This document shows, piece by piece, positions 63,992 through 64,000 of a stretch of 64,000 nucleotides of DNA. The notes beneath the pieces were generated by a model, which searched no databases, was not told the DNA's origin, and saw only the letters and a list, made by a program, of their open reading frames with translations. Every line of letters starts with the position of its first letter. Position 1 is the stretch's first letter. Location of the stretch: NCBI RefSeq assembly GCF_964204645.1, contig NC_134025.1:31900001-31964000 (forward strand), written 5' to 3'. The translations under genes were made by a program, and so were the position numbers. Origin of the DNA: Tubulanus polymorphus (taxonomy: Eukaryota > Nemertea > Palaeonemertea > Tubulaniformes > Tubulanidae).

Positions 63992-63994
63992 CTA
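63992..63994 (-). other. Nonsense codon TAG, copy 5 of 5
   Basis: Same gatctaaaatg variant a few bases from the window end; it is 162 monomers from copy 4 once the three single-base deletions are counted. Confidence 0.9.
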
Positions 63995-64000
63995 AAATGA

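Larger units (their letters stand above)
61373..63994 (+). repeat. Further copy of the 33-36 kb arrangement
   Basis: Matches 33.4-34.0 kb at an offset of 28,149 bp (gctttttgttctg at 33671 and 61820) and 34.6-36.35 kb at an offset of 27,639 bp (ctaaaatg at 36353 and 63992). Both offsets are multiples of 102 after adding the three single-base deletions lying between. The array then continues past the window edge. Confidence 0.75.
1..64000. repeat. Satellite array of 102-bp monomers filling the window
   Basis: The same 102-bp unit recurs head to tail from the first to the last base with no unique sequence between copies. Invariant landmarks in nearly every monomer are gaagatgatg or aaagatgatg near position 15 and gaactgattt near position 58. 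Monomer starts at 100 and at 63960 are 63,860 bp apart; adding back the net -94 bp of the eight odd-sized indels gives 63,954, which is 627 x 102. All copies share one orientation. GC is about 35% (counted on one copy each of A, B and C). Such arrays belong to eukaryotic heterochromatin; which compartment, and which organism, cannot be told from this sequence. No stretch above 300 bases holds anything else. Confidence 0.97.

Noticed and set aside
1-64000. CRISPR array
   Set aside because: Repeats are 102 bp, contiguous and without unique spacers, and no cas-like gene is present.
1-64000. TPR, PPR or other 34-35-residue helical repeat family
   Set aside because: The length fits but the conserved residues (EISS, IIFR) do not match any of these consensus patterns I know; similarity of length alone is weak.
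1-64000. CENP-B box in the monomers
   Set aside because: The nearest segment, ttcgagtagatgg in C, lacks the required A and the CGGG of the box. Centromere identity cannot be argued from this motif.
1-64000. Transposon or LTR origin of the array
   Set aside because: I saw no terminal inverted repeats, long terminal repeats, target-site duplications, poly-A tails or protein motifs of transposases, integrases or reverse transcriptases in any frame.
1-64000. rRNA, tRNA or other structured RNA genes
   Set aside because: No such conserved motifs or cloverleaf-like inverted repeats are visible, and the monomer has no marked internal dyad.
1-64000. Plus-strand coding frames
   Set aside because: The + strand monomer contains tga, tag and taa in every phase (for example ctgaaatgataggttaag), so no long frame is possible there.
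1-64000. Bacterial or phage origin
   Set aside because: Tens of kilobases of homogenised tandem 102-bp repeats with nested higher-order structure and no genes do not fit prokaryotic genomes; the non-ATG (TTG) starts some frames would need are incidental.

Overview
The window is one uninterrupted satellite DNA array. Every base belongs to a head-to-tail tandem of a 102-bp monomer in a single orientation, and both window edges lie inside the array. Base content is about 35% GC and the + strand is strongly G-rich over C. I found no unique sequence, RNA gene, transposon, CRISPR array or recognisable protein gene. A homogenised tandem array of this length with nested higher-order repeats points to a eukaryotic heterochromatic block (centromeric, pericentromeric or subtelomeric). 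Nothing in the sequence identifies the organism.

Layout. The basic higher-order unit is a 306-bp trimer of diverged monomers, read on the + strand as A (begins ctgcttttgg), C (begins ctatttatgc) and B (begins caaaataggg). A and C are about 76% identical. Some stretches are C-B dimers. Monomer starts at 100 and 63960, corrected for eight odd-sized indels (net -94 bp), are exactly 627 x 102 bp apart, so register is kept across the window. Larger repeats are layered on top: an approximately 4.2-kb unit (5.5-13.9 kb), a 5.1-6.6-kb unit in three copies (14.3-32.1 kb), a 6.7-kb block present at 32.6 and 43.7 kb, a 4.3-kb block shared by 25.7 and 39.3 kb, an almost perfect 2,040-bp tandem duplication (48.7-52.8 kb), and a distinct subfamily from about 54.5 to 61.4 kb. 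Every large offset measured is a multiple of 102 bp once known indels are counted, as expected of in-register unequal exchange or gene conversion.

Because 102 is divisible by three and the ancestral monomer had no stop in one minus-strand frame, the minus strand carries very long open frames (up to 6,257 codons) translating to a 34-residue repeat. They are interrupted only by a short list of frameshifts and nonsense codons, most of them copied several times by the duplications. I read these frames as a by-product of repeat period and recent homogenisation, not as genes: they have no common start, no unique ends and no flanking signals, and disabling lesions have been amplified freely. A translated repeat protein cannot be fully excluded from sequence alone.
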